A stretch of 64,000 nucleotides of DNA, taken from assembly GCA_016648135.1 (NCBI GenBank), contig JADDOH010002002.1, forward strand, positions 124,001-188,000. Direction: 5' to 3'. The stretch is from Agrypnia vestita. Lineage: Eukaryota > Arthropoda > Insecta > Trichoptera > Phryganeidae. Shown here one piece after another: positions 22,708 through 33,740 of the stretch; the stretch's first letter is position 1, and every line of letters begins with the position of its first letter. Made by a program: the position numbers and the translations under genes. The notes beneath the pieces are model-generated. The model saw only the letters and a list, made by a program, of their open reading frames with translations, was not told the origin of the DNA and made no database searches.

Positions 22708-23355
22708 CGCGCGCACTAGCGCGCAATAGCGCGCACTTTTCGCCGCGCGGCGAAAAAACGCTGCGGCATAATGTCGCACCGCAGTGCTGTAACAAAGGGT
22801 TTTGAATCGTAGTGCGCGCACTTAGCGGCAAAATAACCCAGTGGCGAAAAATCGGTGAAATGTTACAACTCGCAAAAAAACATATTTTTAAAGGCATCTT
22901 TTTAAAATCTTGACAGCGCGCACTACGCGCTGTTTCGCGTACCATATAATATTTTATGTGAAAGAACAATGGCTATAAGCAATAATTCTGCTGATCTGGA
23001 TGAAGATTTTAATATTGAAATGCTAATTACGGAAGTTGAGAGAAGACCATCATTGTATGATATAACTTCCAAAGAATATAGTGATAGAAACATTAAACAT
23101 TCTGAATGGAATATTTTTATATGTGATAGAAGGTCCAACTAATTTTAAAAGTTCATAAAAACATTATTTATTCATTCGATAATATTGGAAGAATTTTTCG
23201 GGGTAATCGTTAAGTTGACCAAATATTTTAAAGAACTGCCCGTTGTTCAAATTATTAGCGGCATTATGCCGTAGTGCGCGCGCCTGCTGTTTTCGCCGCG
23301 TGCCAAAATGTCGCAGGTTTTTTCGCCGCGCGGCAAAAAAACGCTAGTGCGCGCA
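22708..23355 (+). mobile_element. 648-bp transposable element with GC-rich inverted ends and MADF-like ORF
   Basis: Left end CGCGCGCACTAGCG and right-end complement TGCGCGCACTAGCG agree at 13 of 14 bases, and each is flanked by TA. Both ends also carry the palindromic word CGCCGCGCGGCGAAAAAA or close variants, and GCGGCAT...ATG. The interior is AT-rich and holds a small MADF-like ORF (22969-23142). This suggests a non-autonomous relative of a cut-and-paste transposon, possibly PIF/Harbinger because that group pairs a transposase with a Myb/MADF-type protein. TA flanks alone do not decide the superfamily. Confidence 0.65.
22969..23142 (+). CDS. 57-residue MADF-like N-terminal fragment, transposon-borne
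   Basis: The frame begins MAISNNSADLDEDFNIEMLI and continues with TEVERRPSLYDI, SKEYSDRNIKHSEWN and IFICDRRSN before a TAA. The order 'LI..V..RP.LYD....EY.DR......W..I' is the first half of a MADF domain (a Myb/SANT-like DNA-binding fold found in insect Adf1-type proteins and in transposon-encoded partners of PIF/Harbinger transposases). Usual MADF domains run about 80-90 residues, so the second half is missing. It is likely a truncated, non-functional remnant, but its codons stay open throughout the preserved half. A splice to a later exon is not excluded. Confidence 0.55.
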   Translation: MAISNNSADLDEDFNIEMLITEVERRPSLYDITSKEYSDRNIKHSEWNIFICDRRSN

Positions 23356-23372
23356 TACCCTAAATTGAAGAA

Positions 23373-23439
23373 TTCTAGAAGATTCTAGAATAAACTACTA
23401 GCTTTGCGAAACATCTTAAACCCTTAAAATGTATATAAG
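23373..23439 (+). promoter_or_regulatory. four-unit heat-shock element plus TATA box
   Basis: TTCTAGAAGATTCTAGAA at 23373-23390 is four perfect alternating TTC/GAA pentamers at 5-bp spacing, the arrangement bound by trimeric heat-shock factor. TATATAAG follows at 23432-23439, 42 bp on. No heat-shock coding sequence follows within view. It could be the promoter of a gene whose coding exon lies beyond an intron, a relic, or a transposon promoter. It begins 18 bp after the right end of the MADF element. Confidence 0.65.
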
Positions 23440-23770
23440 AGAGAACAACGCCATCGAGACAATATGCTTGCTTTGACGTTCGGGAGAAATCATAGTTAAA
23501 GTGAAATTAGTGCAACCACAGACGTGCTGACGGGTGATAAGTGCGAAAATTTAATTGTGACATAGATGACAAATAAAAACTCTAGTTAATTGTGATAATT
23601 GAGATTTTTTTAACATGCAGCTGGATTACTGATTTTTAGCCAGTGGTCGAAATTTATAAAAATATATTTCCTTACCATTAAATATGCCTTTCAATTAACC
23701 GTATTGAGTCAATTACTGCGATTTATGAATCATAAGACTGTTGAAAAGTATTACATAATTTAAATAATTA
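23440..23770 (+). other. possible transcribed leader after the heat-shock-like promoter
   Basis: Mixed-composition sequence without an ORF. GTGATAAGT at about 23535 could act as a splice donor. Nothing else supports a gene. Confidence 0.2.
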
Positions 23771-23965
23771 GAAAATTATAACAGAATGTTAGTTAACTTT
23801 GTAAAAACCACTACCAGATTTAAGGTCTACCGGTTTCGAGACTTACCCGTCTCTTCGTCAGGACCAACACTACGCTACTATATTCACAACACTATACACC
23901 ACAACGAACTAACTATCTAACCACAAAGTAAATGCTTTAAATATTAATAATATTAATAAAATTAG
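23771..23965 (-). repeat. Penelope-like dispersed repeat with hairpin cassette, copy 2
   Basis: Very similar to 18500-18840. Minus strand at 23833-23861: CTGACGA, A, a perfect 5-bp stem GAGAC/GTCTC with a six-base loop, then GAAAC. Confidence 0.7.
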
Positions 23966-24540
23966 AAAATTCTTGAAAACTTCATCCTCCAGAGTGGTGA
24001 GGGTGTAGATATTATACATTCATAATAAAATAATTATATTTAAAACATCACTCATGATAAAACAATAAATACCTCATAAGCCACTTAACACATATATAAC
24101 AAGGGAGGCAAGAAACTGTATAATACCTACATTCCTTACAATAAATAGAATACGGAGAATTGATTTACTGGAATAAGAGGCACAGATAATTGTTTTAAAG
24201 ATACAAGCTTTTGCCGGATTACATATAAACATATTTTAAAGACAATTCCAAAAAAAATACTGTGGTATACAATGTATTGTTTAATTATGAGCGATATAGT
24301 ATTGAAGAAATCTAAATTATGTGATGAATGAAAGTATAAATTGAATAATTTTTAGAAACGGCTAGGCAGTACAAAATATTTAAGAGATCTAAAATTGTAA
24401 ATTTAATATAAAATCAGTGTGACGTTAAAAAATGTACAGAAATAGTTATGTAAGAACCGTGACATTGTGATGTAGACACACAAAATAATATTAAAAGTCA
24501 AAAAATGTTATCCACTTGTAACGAACACATTCCTGGCATC
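23966..24540. other. no gene seen
   Basis: AT-rich; nothing recognisable. Confidence 0.45.
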
Positions 24541-25145
24541 CTTGGGGCACGGATTATAAAAGGATGAAAACAATGACGTCACGGTACGTAAGAAGAAAAT
24601 CGTGAACGGCACTGCTCGGAGCTCGGTACAAATGTATTCTCGGCAGACAGGTGTCACCGTTTTTACTTTTTTGTTTGAAGTGAAATTGAATCCGATTCGT
24701 TCTGGAAATGGGAGTATTATATTCAAATTTAAGGGCACGCGTCCGCCGTCTGCTGAGTTATATTATTGGGCTGAATCATTTTCAGAAATGTTTTTATTTT
24801 TCTAACCGACATACATACGGATTGGATATGCATACGAATAGATGAGATTTTAATGGAAATCTTCGAAATTTTAAATTATTTTCTGCATATTTCGTACCAC
24901 TTTAAGACGAGACTTATCAATGGAGGAATTTCATAATTCTGATAATATAATACATCTTACTAAAATACAGGTCAAAATTAATAATTTGGTGAACAAATTG
25001 TTGAAATCTATCAATAAATAACGGAGAAAAGGAATATTAAAGTAAGCGTATTTAAGCGCATAATGATTGGCCTCCAACACGTTTATGACGTCACGAGCAC
25101 GAGCCGCGATGTATACCAGATACGAGAGATGACGTCACGCGACTC
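24541..25145. promoter_or_regulatory. cluster of three CRE-type sites (TGACGTCA)
   Basis: Exact palindromic TGACGTCA octamers lie at 24574-24581, 25086-25093 and 25130-25137; the last two are 44 bp apart. The octamer is the classic binding site for CREB/ATF bZIP dimers. The surrounding patches (24515-24760, 25060-25150) are richer in GC than their neighbours. The 76- and 67-codon frames here overlap each other and match nothing known. Confidence 0.45.
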
Positions 25146-25690
25146 CACCGGATAGAACAAAATTATTCATGCAAAACGCAAATTTAAAATTCTATAAGTT
25201 TTTGAGATATTTTAATTTTACTTTCAGACTTTGATAATTCAAAAGGTGTATGCTCCGATGTAAATGTTGCAAAATAAGTAAATAATGTTTAAAAAAGGAA
25301 ATGTGAATTAAATGGTTAGTTTTATACTATCGATGGTCCCTACGTAAACTGTCGAACCTGAAAAAAAATATTTTCGTTTTACTATCTTAAACTATATAGT
25401 TTACTTTATATTTTCGGATAGTGGTTAAAAAAAGTTTAATTCTCCTCTATACTTCCCTTTTCTGAAACGAAAATTGAATTTATGTAGATTGACAGTCCGT
25501 GGGTACTTTTATCTACTGTCAAATACGAAAAACCAACCGACTAAAAAATGAGCAATATGGTAGGTATTAGGTGTACTACGTTGGTTCTTTTTAACGTATT
25601 ATGTAAAATATAAAATTGCTTTGTGTCGCAATCTTAATTTACATAATTAATAAACGTAAACGTAATGACAAGGACACATTTTACCGCCAG
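25146..25690. repeat. dispersed repeat family F within AT-rich DNA
   Basis: GGTCCCTACGTAAACT at about 25335-25350 and the following AAAAATATTTT...CGTTTT block recur in inverse at 51535-51625. The rest is AT-rich with no gene. Confidence 0.45.
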
Positions 25691-26300
25691 TAACTAGCGA
25701 AGGAAAAAACTACATTTCAAAATGAAGACTACAACTAACACACACGTTCACCAGTTTGAAGACTACAAAGTGTACACTACAATTATTGTAGTAAAAACTA
25801 CACGAAGTGAAGTAAATGAAGTGAAGTAATGAAGTAATTATAGTACTAGTGAAGTAAATATTTTTTTCCCAAATAAAATTTGGCGAGCTAAAAAAAAAAA
25901 GTCAAAAAAAGGTCAACGAGAAGAACGTTGATGTAGAAGTTGATGTAGCTAAACGAAGAAGATTCCTTCGTTTAGCTACTTCAACTTCAACTATCAACTT
26001 CCCAAAAATTTCATGTAAAAAATGCACTATTTTAAGTATGTTTCTCATACTTCCGATAACTTTAAATGGGATGGAAATATCGAAAAATATCGATCCAAGC
26101 CTCAGCCTACAGTGTGTATACTTTGTAGTGTTCGCTTTGAAATGAAGTGTACTATTTGAAGTATATACTTTCAATAACTTTAGTGTTTGTAATTTGTAGT
26201 GTGCACTACACTTCAAAACGTGTGAAGTGTGCACTTCAATGTAATGTAGTACTACATTGTAGTAGTGAGTACAGAGCGGACCCATCACTACGAGTAACAC
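25691..26300. repeat. GAAGT/ACTTC-rich repeat block, possible DNA-transposon ends
   Basis: Dense short words (GAAGTGAAGTA, GTAGTGTGCACTACACTTCA, TACTACATTGTAGTAGTGAG) recur in both orientations. The right edge reads GAGTACAGAGC. Such subterminal words with CAGAG-type ends occur in hAT transposons, but I see no transposase. A strong hairpin (about 25938-25992) has arms AGTTGATGTAGCTAAACGAA and near-complement. The 182-codon minus frame (25902-26450) is low-complexity and follows these repeats, so I do not call it a gene. Confidence 0.4.
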
Positions 26301-28880
26301 AACAATACACCGTGTAACAGTAGTCCCAAGGCAAGAAGGACGCTTAATGTAATATAGCACAAGACAGAAAGCATTTTTCTCCTTCATTCTAGTCCTTTCA
26401 ACTTGCAAATCGAAATTTCCATTGAAATATACGTTTATACACAATGGCATAAAACAAAGTATAAAAATTCTAGTTATTTAGATATATTCAGTTATTTTAT
26501 TTATACAACTACAAGTACTGGTACGCGAAAATTTTGTTTTACCCTTATCCCCTGAGTAATTCACAAAATCTCCATTCTTAGCTGGGTTTCTTCGAGGAAT
26601 TGTTCGATTAATTTCAAGGAATCAGTTTTTTATTTAATGTAAATAAATCCCTCATGCTTCACGTTCGCCTCATGGAGATTCATAAATAGAACAAAATTAC
26701 GTAAAATATGTTAGAAAATTTAATTCGGATGTTATTTTGTTTTCTTAACAATCTCGTTTATATCCTCAATATTCCCTTCATTGCTTTTTCAATATTCGAT
26801 TCGTTGAACAACCCACCACCAAGCTTTTAAGTCCTAATATTTTTATTATAAAATTATTTCTCTTCAAACCGATTTTATAGACGCATCCACATTAAAATTA
26901 TGAAATAATTTCCGACCTTAGATTATTGGTAAAAATTTTAACTTTAACATCTCTTCCGCTCCGATATTTGATTATCGGACAATCTATTATCAATTAAATT
27001 ATAATGATGTAGAGTAGCCTCTGTAGAACTGAAAATGACAAATCAAATCGACGATTATCTATCATTTAATGTTTCTTTTATAGGAATGTCGTCGAGTGCT
27101 CGTTAAATACATAAGTTGTTTAATTACTGACTATAACACGTCACGTAATCTCATCGTCATAGCCGTAACTAAATGTTTTGTGGACGAGAATTTTTTGTCA
27201 TTGCAGTTAGTGTCTTAATGATTTAATCTATTTAAGAATGAATTAATCACGCCTTCTCAGGTACTAAATTGATCAAGTTCATTATTCACATTTTTTAGTG
27301 ACTCAGTCTCTTATTTTTTGTGTGCCTTCGAAGTCATCCAGGCGGAAAGTATCCGGATTGCTTAAACTCGAAGTTCATGCAAAATACACAACTTTTTATA
27401 TACACGCTCATTTAACTCGAGAACGAGAATATAATTCCGAAACTTTTTTAAAATTGATTTTATTGAAACTTTCACTACCAGAAAAAATATTAGTAGAAAC
27501 AATCTCTATTTCTAAATATTTATAACATAAATTAAGGGAACTGATTAGGTTTCATATTTATTATTTAAGTAAAGACATTTAATCTAATATGTTTATTATT
27601 AAACTAAAAATTAACGATATTAAATAAAAATATTTTACAATACCTCAAACTAAGAAATCATTTAGATTATTTCATTTAACATAATATCCTTTATTATAAT
27701 AATTCTAACAAAATAATAATTTTAACTAAATACGCAAATGTTATGTTTTAATTAAATTTTTGGTCTCCGGGTCTAAAATTTAATAAATAATTTTCTCTAG
27801 TTTTTCAAATGACTTCGAGAAATGATGATTACTTATCTTTTTATTATTACTACTAAAAATCTGCACAATAATAATCATATTTTATACTTATAATATTTTT
27901 TAAAAATGACGAAAGTTAATTAATATTTATACATATATATTGACAGAGATAATTATCAATTGTACTATTAAACAATTAAACATGCCTAAGTGCATAATAT
28001 GAATATAATATGTGAGGTATAAGAAAAAATTGATAAAATATTTTTGAATAGGTTCTTAATTTTATGGAATTGCCTAGTTAAATGTTGATAAATAAATATT
28101 TTCGTGAAAGAATTAAATAATATATATTAAAAAGTTATATTATATTATATTAAGAACTATGTAAAATAAAATAACACAGTAAAGTTTAATATGATTTTAT
28201 GCAACTTACTGTTTAAAACTTATGTTTTCATTTGCAATATTAATGAATCAACTGGTTGGATAAGGAGGCTTAAGGGGATTACTTTTCGGTTCTCTTCCCC
28301 GAAAAAATGGTGAGGACTTTTTTCGTTTTTGCTGTTTGAAAATGTAAATGATGTTTTTATAATAAGCGACCAATGTTAACCGCGAGCGGTTTCATTGTAA
28401 GAAAAAACGATCACTTTGTGAGAGCTATTATAACAACAAGCCATTGTTTCGCATTCAATTAAATTTATCTCCGTTTTAATAAATATGACATTTTTATCTA
28501 AAAAATCGGAAGGTTATACTTATATATATATGTAGCAGTGTGTAAATGTAATTTGTTTTAATTAATTTTTCTGATAAAATATTTTTTGCATGTTTTTCTT
28601 TCATCTCATAGGAAACTGCCCGGCAACCGAACCCGGAAGCTAACTGCTCGACATCTAACATTTATTATTAGATTTATATTTGCATTTTTTTCAAAAATAT
28701 ACATCAATAATTTTCCTGTTCAAAAAACCAAACTGATCAATTTTAAATACATTTAAAGCATATTTTTCTTAGTGGGTTAAGGAATATAGTATTTCATAAA
28801 ATTCACGGAAATTATTTTCAACATTCACATGTATTTTATTGTAACTATTGCTAAAAATTAAATCTGAAAAGCTATTAAAA
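26301..28880. other. no gene seen; AT-rich with one mixed patch
   Basis: Mostly AT-rich (27550-28240 extremely so). A mixed-composition patch at 28250-28480 has no repeats that I can match and may be host noncoding sequence. Confidence 0.4.
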
Positions 28881-29150
28881 ATAAATTACCCATCTCTTCG
28901 AAACGACCAACACTGCACTACTATGTTCACAACACTGTACACCATAACCATAGATTGTTAAACTTTCACCAATATTTATCACATGCGTGTTAATCTTCTC
29001 AGAGACAAGCATGCACTCTACGTACGGTATGTTTCGAAACTGGTAGATCTTAAATCTGATAGTGGTTTTCACTAATTTAACTGACTCCCTGTTATAATGT
29101 CTAACCACAAAATTAATGTTTTAAATATTAAAAATATTAATGAGATTTGT
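28881..29150 (-). repeat. Penelope-like dispersed repeat, rearranged copy 3
   Basis: Contains the CCATCTCTTCG...GACCAACACT block and, 140 bp on, GTTTCGAAACTGGTAGATCT...AGTGGTTTT in the opposite order to copies 1 and 2, then the common TAACCACAAAATTAATG end. The hairpin cassette is broken here. Confidence 0.6.
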
Positions 29151-29335
29151 TAAATTACAAGCACCATTAAATAACCACGGACATTGATTTTGTTTCTTTT
29201 GAAAAGGTAAACTTTTTAAACTTTTTATGTTATGTTTTATTTTTACGTACAATTTAAATTTTAAAGTACTTTTTATAACGCATCAAAATATTCAAAACAA
29301 TCCATAGTTATGAAGTTAATTATTCTTGTAAATTA

Positions 29336-29500
29336 ACCCTCGTAGCCCAGTGGGCACGACACTAGCTTGTCACACCGAGGGTTCCGGGTTCGATTCCCTT
29401 GAGTTCATAATTAAGCTATGTGATTTACCCAAGCCTAGGTGTTTTTAATGTGTATCGCTTCTGTTATTGGGCCTCTTGGCCTGTTGAAGGGTAAAATAAA
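29336..29500 (+). repeat. tRNA-derived SINE, family A (nearly full)
   Basis: CCTCGTAGCCCAGTGGGCAC (box A region), GGGTTCGATTCCCTTG (box B), body through AGCTATGTGATTTACCCAAG to CTTGGCCTGTTGAAGGG. Good representative of the family. Confidence 0.85.
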
Positions 29501-29700
29501 AACACTTATCAAAAATCTTGAAAATTCTTTTTTAAATTTCAATTTAACCTTGTGATGGTTTTAACACTTAAAGAACTTGTACTCGTGTTCATAAACGTAT
29601 GGAAATTTATATCTTATAATTAAAAAAAATCTAGGTATGGCAATCGGCTGCCGCGCAGCTGTCCGGCACCCGTGGAAACCCGTCTGTCTAAAATAGATCA

Positions 29701-30206
29701 TTGAAATTCAGTTCCCTTACTCCTTACTTCTTCCTACTCGACTTCCCTACTCGACAAATTGTCACATTTCATTGCCACAACTCCAGTACTAATTATCAGT
29801 CAAATGCTGTAATAAGCAGAGTATTAAAGACTGGTAATGAATTTGGTTATATGGTTGACATTTTCAATGACAATTTGGTGAAAATAAAGTTTACATTTAA
29901 AGAGACAATACTACTTCATTACTAACTTCAACTGTTAATATATACATGTAATGGTGTGTAATATATATTTTTATACACATTACTGCTCAGTATTTTATAT
30001 TTTTAATTTTTATACTCGTATTTTATTGCTTATACCTGATACTTTCACTGCTTATACCTTTTATTGCTTAAACATGTACTTTATATTTATATATTTTATA
30101 TTTTACTGCTTATAACTGATATTGTTTAATGTATACACTTTTTGAATTTTATGTTATATTTTTTATGTAAAAGCCTGTAATGGGCGTAAATAAATAAATA
30201 AATACA
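29701..30206 (+). pseudogene. LINE ORF2 C-terminus plus 3' UTR and AATA-repeat tail
   Basis: The plus frame 29701-29925 contains DFPTRQIVTFHCHNSSTNYQ, VLKTGNEFGYMVDIF and FKETILLHY. This resembles the final segment of Jockey/Daphne-type LINE proteins (...R.R.NY...P......YN......DIF...L..FK...), ending in a stop at 29923-29925. About 240 bp of AT-rich 3' UTR follows, then TGTAAAAGCCTGTAATGGGC and a run of AATA units to about 30206. The same terminus occurs at 16.2, 41.2 and 62.4 kb. The copy is 5'-truncated, with no catalytic domain. Confidence 0.65.
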
Positions 30207-30754
30207 GTTTTAGAATTATTTTCAATATCAGATACCTTAAAAGTTTATATATAATAAATATGAGTGATTTTGTGCCTTTAGATGCTAAGTGTGAAAAGAA
30301 TGATAATAAAAATCGCCGGAATTACGTAACTTCTCAGGTAATCATAGCCTTCACAAGAATTTTTTTGTACTTTCCTGGGTTATTCTGTATTAGATCCCTG
30401 ATCTATTTCTTTATTTGTAGAAACTGTGACCAAACAGGCCAAAAGCACGTGGCAACATTGACCAGAAAACCACCCATGGGATATAACTCAGATACTCAAT
30501 TATTGGACGTAAATTAGTTGCTATTTTTCACTTAGGTCAAATAGCTGGTTACGAGATGAGAGCGTGTAATAGTACATTTATCAAATCTATATCTTAATAT
30601 AGATGCACAATCGACGTGCTAAAATTGGCTATGAATGCCAAATTCTTAATAAATACTACTTTTATGAATAAACATAAATTCTTATTTTTATTTTTAATCA
30701 TTGTAATTGTAATTCTTATTTTTAATCATTGATAAAAATTAATAAATTAATTAA
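30207..30754. other. no gene seen
   Basis: An 85-codon plus frame (30260-30517) matches nothing I know. The rest is AT-rich with a short tandem of CTTATTTTTA.TCATTG (about 30680-30735). Confidence 0.4.
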
Positions 30755-30945
30755 TAAAAATGAGAATTACATATAAGATCGATATATTCACGGAAACATA
30801 GAGGGCTACTAAAGCTAAGTGGTCAGAGCACCGGCCCCGGAAAGGAGGTGACTTGGGTTCGAATCCCAGTAGTAGCCTAATATCTTTTCATGAATTAGAT
30901 TTTTCTGTATGTCTTTCTAATTGATTAACTAATTTGGTGTTAACA
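30755..30945 (+). repeat. tRNA-derived SINE, family C (nearly full)
   Basis: Leader AATGAGAATTACATATAAGA, tRNA-like head with box A CTAAGTGGTCAGAGC and box B GGGTTCGAATCCCAG, then a body ending TAATTGATTAACTAATTTGG. It matches 11105-11300 in inverse orientation. Confidence 0.8.
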
Positions 30946-31577
30946 TGTATCCCTTGCTGTAAGTATGTATATATCTGAATATATATAAGTGTTTGTTTTA
31001 GCTTCTGCTCCATCGCCATTCCTTCCGCCTTGCCGCCCAGGGCCGGCTGCGCCGCGCGACACCTCGGCGCCAAACTAGATTCCTCTGTCTGACGTTTTAA
31101 ATCATCATTATTTTGACAGGCGCGTGGTAATCTGACATAGGTTAAACATATCTGATCTGATGTCATCTCTGCCCCGACTGGTAGCGACAGACGAAGAGAC
31201 AGAGGTGTATCTAGAAATTGGTATCGATGTGAAGTCGGCAACCAACAAACACGTAAGCCCTAGAGAGTTTTAGGGATTTTATAGAAATAATAAGGTAACT
31301 TGTTTGTGATGTGATTATTCTATAAATAGAATAAGAAATAAAAAATGTATTTAAAACTCTTATAAGAATACATAACAAAAAGTGAAATAATAAAATATAT
31401 TAAAATGATCTCAAAGATATAAAAACTTACTACTTATTATTTGTCTACTGGGAGTAAAATTCTACTTATATAAACGAGTTATTGGCTTCTAGTCTACTTT
31501 ATTCGATACCTTTTTGCCTTTTATATAGTGTCCTGGTAAAGTATTTCGCTAGTATAGTAGCAAGTATTTTTTTTTGT
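30946..31577. other. GC-rich unclassified block, then AT-rich DNA
   Basis: 31005-31265 is unusually GC-rich (for example GCCGGCTGCGCCGCGCGAC). A 117-codon minus frame crosses it and the SINE, so it is not one gene. It may be a LINE 5' region or a host patch; I cannot tell. Confidence 0.3.
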
Positions 31578-31750
31578 TCAGCTGCAATAGGCCACGAGGC
31601 CCAATTAATGTACCGAAACGCGTTACGAAAACACTCCAAGCTTGAGGCATGAGTTAATCACACAGATGTATTGTGACCTCACCGGCAATCGAACCCGGAA
31701 CCCTCAGAATGGGAAACCAGTATCATGCCCACTGGACTACGAGGGCCGCC
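31578..31750 (-). repeat. tRNA-derived SINE, family A
   Basis: The minus strand has the box A head (CCTCGTAGTCCAGTGGGCAT), box B (GGGTTCGATTGCCGG), and body to AGGCCTATTG. Confidence 0.8.
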
Positions 31751-31884
31751 TCTAAATAAGTAGAGTTTATTTAATTACAAATAGTCCTTTTGAGGCTTCC
31801 TATTGACGTTTTATGTGATTTCGTAGATTCCGAACTTTTAGGAAAAAATAAAACCCTTGAAGCAAATTTTATGGATATATTTTC

Positions 31885-32764
31885 TTAAGGGGGGGTAAGG
31901 TTAATTCGTACAGAAAAGGCATGTTTTTGTGAATTTTTTGTGACGACACAGTTAAAATCTCTTTATTAAAACTAATGGTACATTAAAGTATGACATTTAA
32001 AGAATATTGTGTAAAATTTTCAAGAAGGAATATTAAAAAATACGGCAGTAAATAAAGTAGAATTGCGGTGTCCATTATAACTTGGTACTAGAACATCTGA
32101 AATCAAAAAATCAAAGTTCATTCGTTAGATAATAGGTTATCCCAGGTAACGCTGGGAGGGTTTTTTGAAATTTCAATTTTTCAATTTTTTGGAACACTTT
32201 GAAGAGAAAAACGCGATTTTTTGCGAAAAATATCGACTAATTTGTTATTAAAAAATAAAAATGAATAACATATTTGAAAAGTCTCCAGCGTTACCTCGTA
32301 AATTATGTACAGAAATAGTGTTCAAAATTTCAAATGGATCGGCGCAGTAGTTTTGAAGTTATGATGGACACCGACTTTGAAAACGTGAGATGTGGGGAAA
32401 ACGCTTTAAAGTTTTGCACACTGTAAAATACAAAATAAAACTCAACACTTATTTTATACTTACACATAATCGTCAATGCCATGTTCACACAGCAAAGAGC
32501 TTTCATCGTCAGCATCTTTTTGTCCTTCGCAAAACTCTTCCAATACAATAGCACGTCCGGTAGTCCTCAGGTGAGCGCGTCTCTTAGCTGCCCGAGCAGG
32601 TATAGAAAATCAGTCTGAGTATCGCTCAAATGTTCATAATTTCGTCAATTTTGCTCCGATTGACTTGAAAATTTGACACAATATTCTTGCAATGTTATAC
32701 ATTCATTTAAAAAATTAAAAATAAAATGCAAAAAAAAAAGTTAAAAACCTTACCCCCCCCTTAA
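31885..32764. mobile_element. TTAA-flanked piggyBac-like non-autonomous element
   Basis: TTAA at 31885-31888 and again at 32761-32764 bracket an 872-bp element. Its terminal inverted repeats are GGGGGGGTAAGGTTAA (left) and, on the right complement, GGGGGGGGTAAGGTTTTTAA. TTAA target duplication is the hallmark of piggyBac superfamily elements. An internal palindrome CCCAGGTAACGCTGGG (32141-32156) is repeated in inverse as CCAGCGTTACCTCG (about 32284-32297). The only frame of note (32330-32554, minus, 74 codons) is not transposase-like, so movement would need a partner element. Confidence 0.75.
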
Positions 32765-33333
32765 TACATGTATTAGACGGAAATTGTACTTCCTAGTAGC
32801 GGCCCTGCTTTTCCGATTTAATATTGTTAGCAACGACACCAAAATGACAAGAGCGGAGTTGGTCCAGAATGGAAGCCAACAGCCGGACATCTTCGAGATG
32901 ACGTAATTAGATACGACGCTTAATGATTTCTCCTTTGGTAGTTCATAATAGTTAATAGTCGAAGGAGACGATAAAATGTCTGCTTCTTCTTTTTGGTCAT
33001 ATTGATCATAGCCACAGATTATTCGGAGAGCATAAAGCCTAGAAGCTATGTTGTTCCGAAATAATGGTCCAATTAGGAGACGACTAAGTTGCCTGTTAAA
33101 AGTTATTCATTTTCGTTGTATAAGATATAACAAGATAACATTTTTTCTTCGTAATTTTTTGGGTATGTGATTTCCATGAAAACATTATTCATATTTTGCT
33201 CGGCATGCGAAAAATGTAATTATTTTTTTATGAAACTAGATTACTTTCTCGCTATATTTATGTAATAAGAATATGAAAAGTAAATTTCCAGTTATTTTAT
33301 ACTTTAAATAATAGGAGAACAAAAATAACAAAA
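32765..33333. other. no gene seen
   Basis: Mixed then AT-rich sequence with nothing recognisable. Confidence 0.4.
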
Positions 33334-33740
33334 TTGTTGAATGCCCTAGGAATAGAAACAGTAAATCAAAGAATAAAGTATAATACATTAATATTTAAAA
33401 TTAAACACGGATTAGTACCCAAATACTTTGATGTAAGAATGAAGCTGAATAGCGATTTTCATTCTTACAATGCAAAAGGAAGCGACAGCATAAAACTTCC
33501 GAAGAAAAAAAATCACTTCACAAAATTGTATGATGTACAAAGGTCTAAAAATATTCGATAGCGTGCCAAAGGAATTTCAAAACACGGCGAATATAAGGAG
33601 GTTTTACACAGAAGTGCAAAAAATTTTAAATGATTAGATGGAATGCAATATGTTTGAGTGAAATCGTGTATAGCCCACACAACATTTTGTGTGGAACTAA
33701 ATAGTTAAGAAAAAAATATATATATATATATATAAATAAA
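33334..33740 (+). pseudogene. Jockey/Daphne-like LINE C-terminus with frameshift and (TA)n tail
   Basis: The frame at 33334 gives MLNALGIETVNQRIKYNTLI, FKIKHGLVPKYFD and SDFHSYNAKGSDSIKLPKKK. A frame change near 33540 leads to LKIFDSVPKEFQNTANIRRF and TEVQKILND with a stop at 33635-33637. These are the standard last motifs of this LINE group ('LNAL.WLSV.QRI..NTL.FI.K...G..P.Y', '.HNYNTR', 'FN.LP'). The 5' truncation removes the catalytic domain. A short 3' region with a hairpin (33675-33694) runs into a (TA)n and AAATAAATG tail. Related to the fragment at 34923-35450. Confidence 0.7.

Noticed and set aside
25902..26450. 182-codon minus-strand frame
   Set aside because: It runs through a block of repeated ACTTC/GAAGT words; the protein is low in structure and matches no family. 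Openness follows from the repeats.
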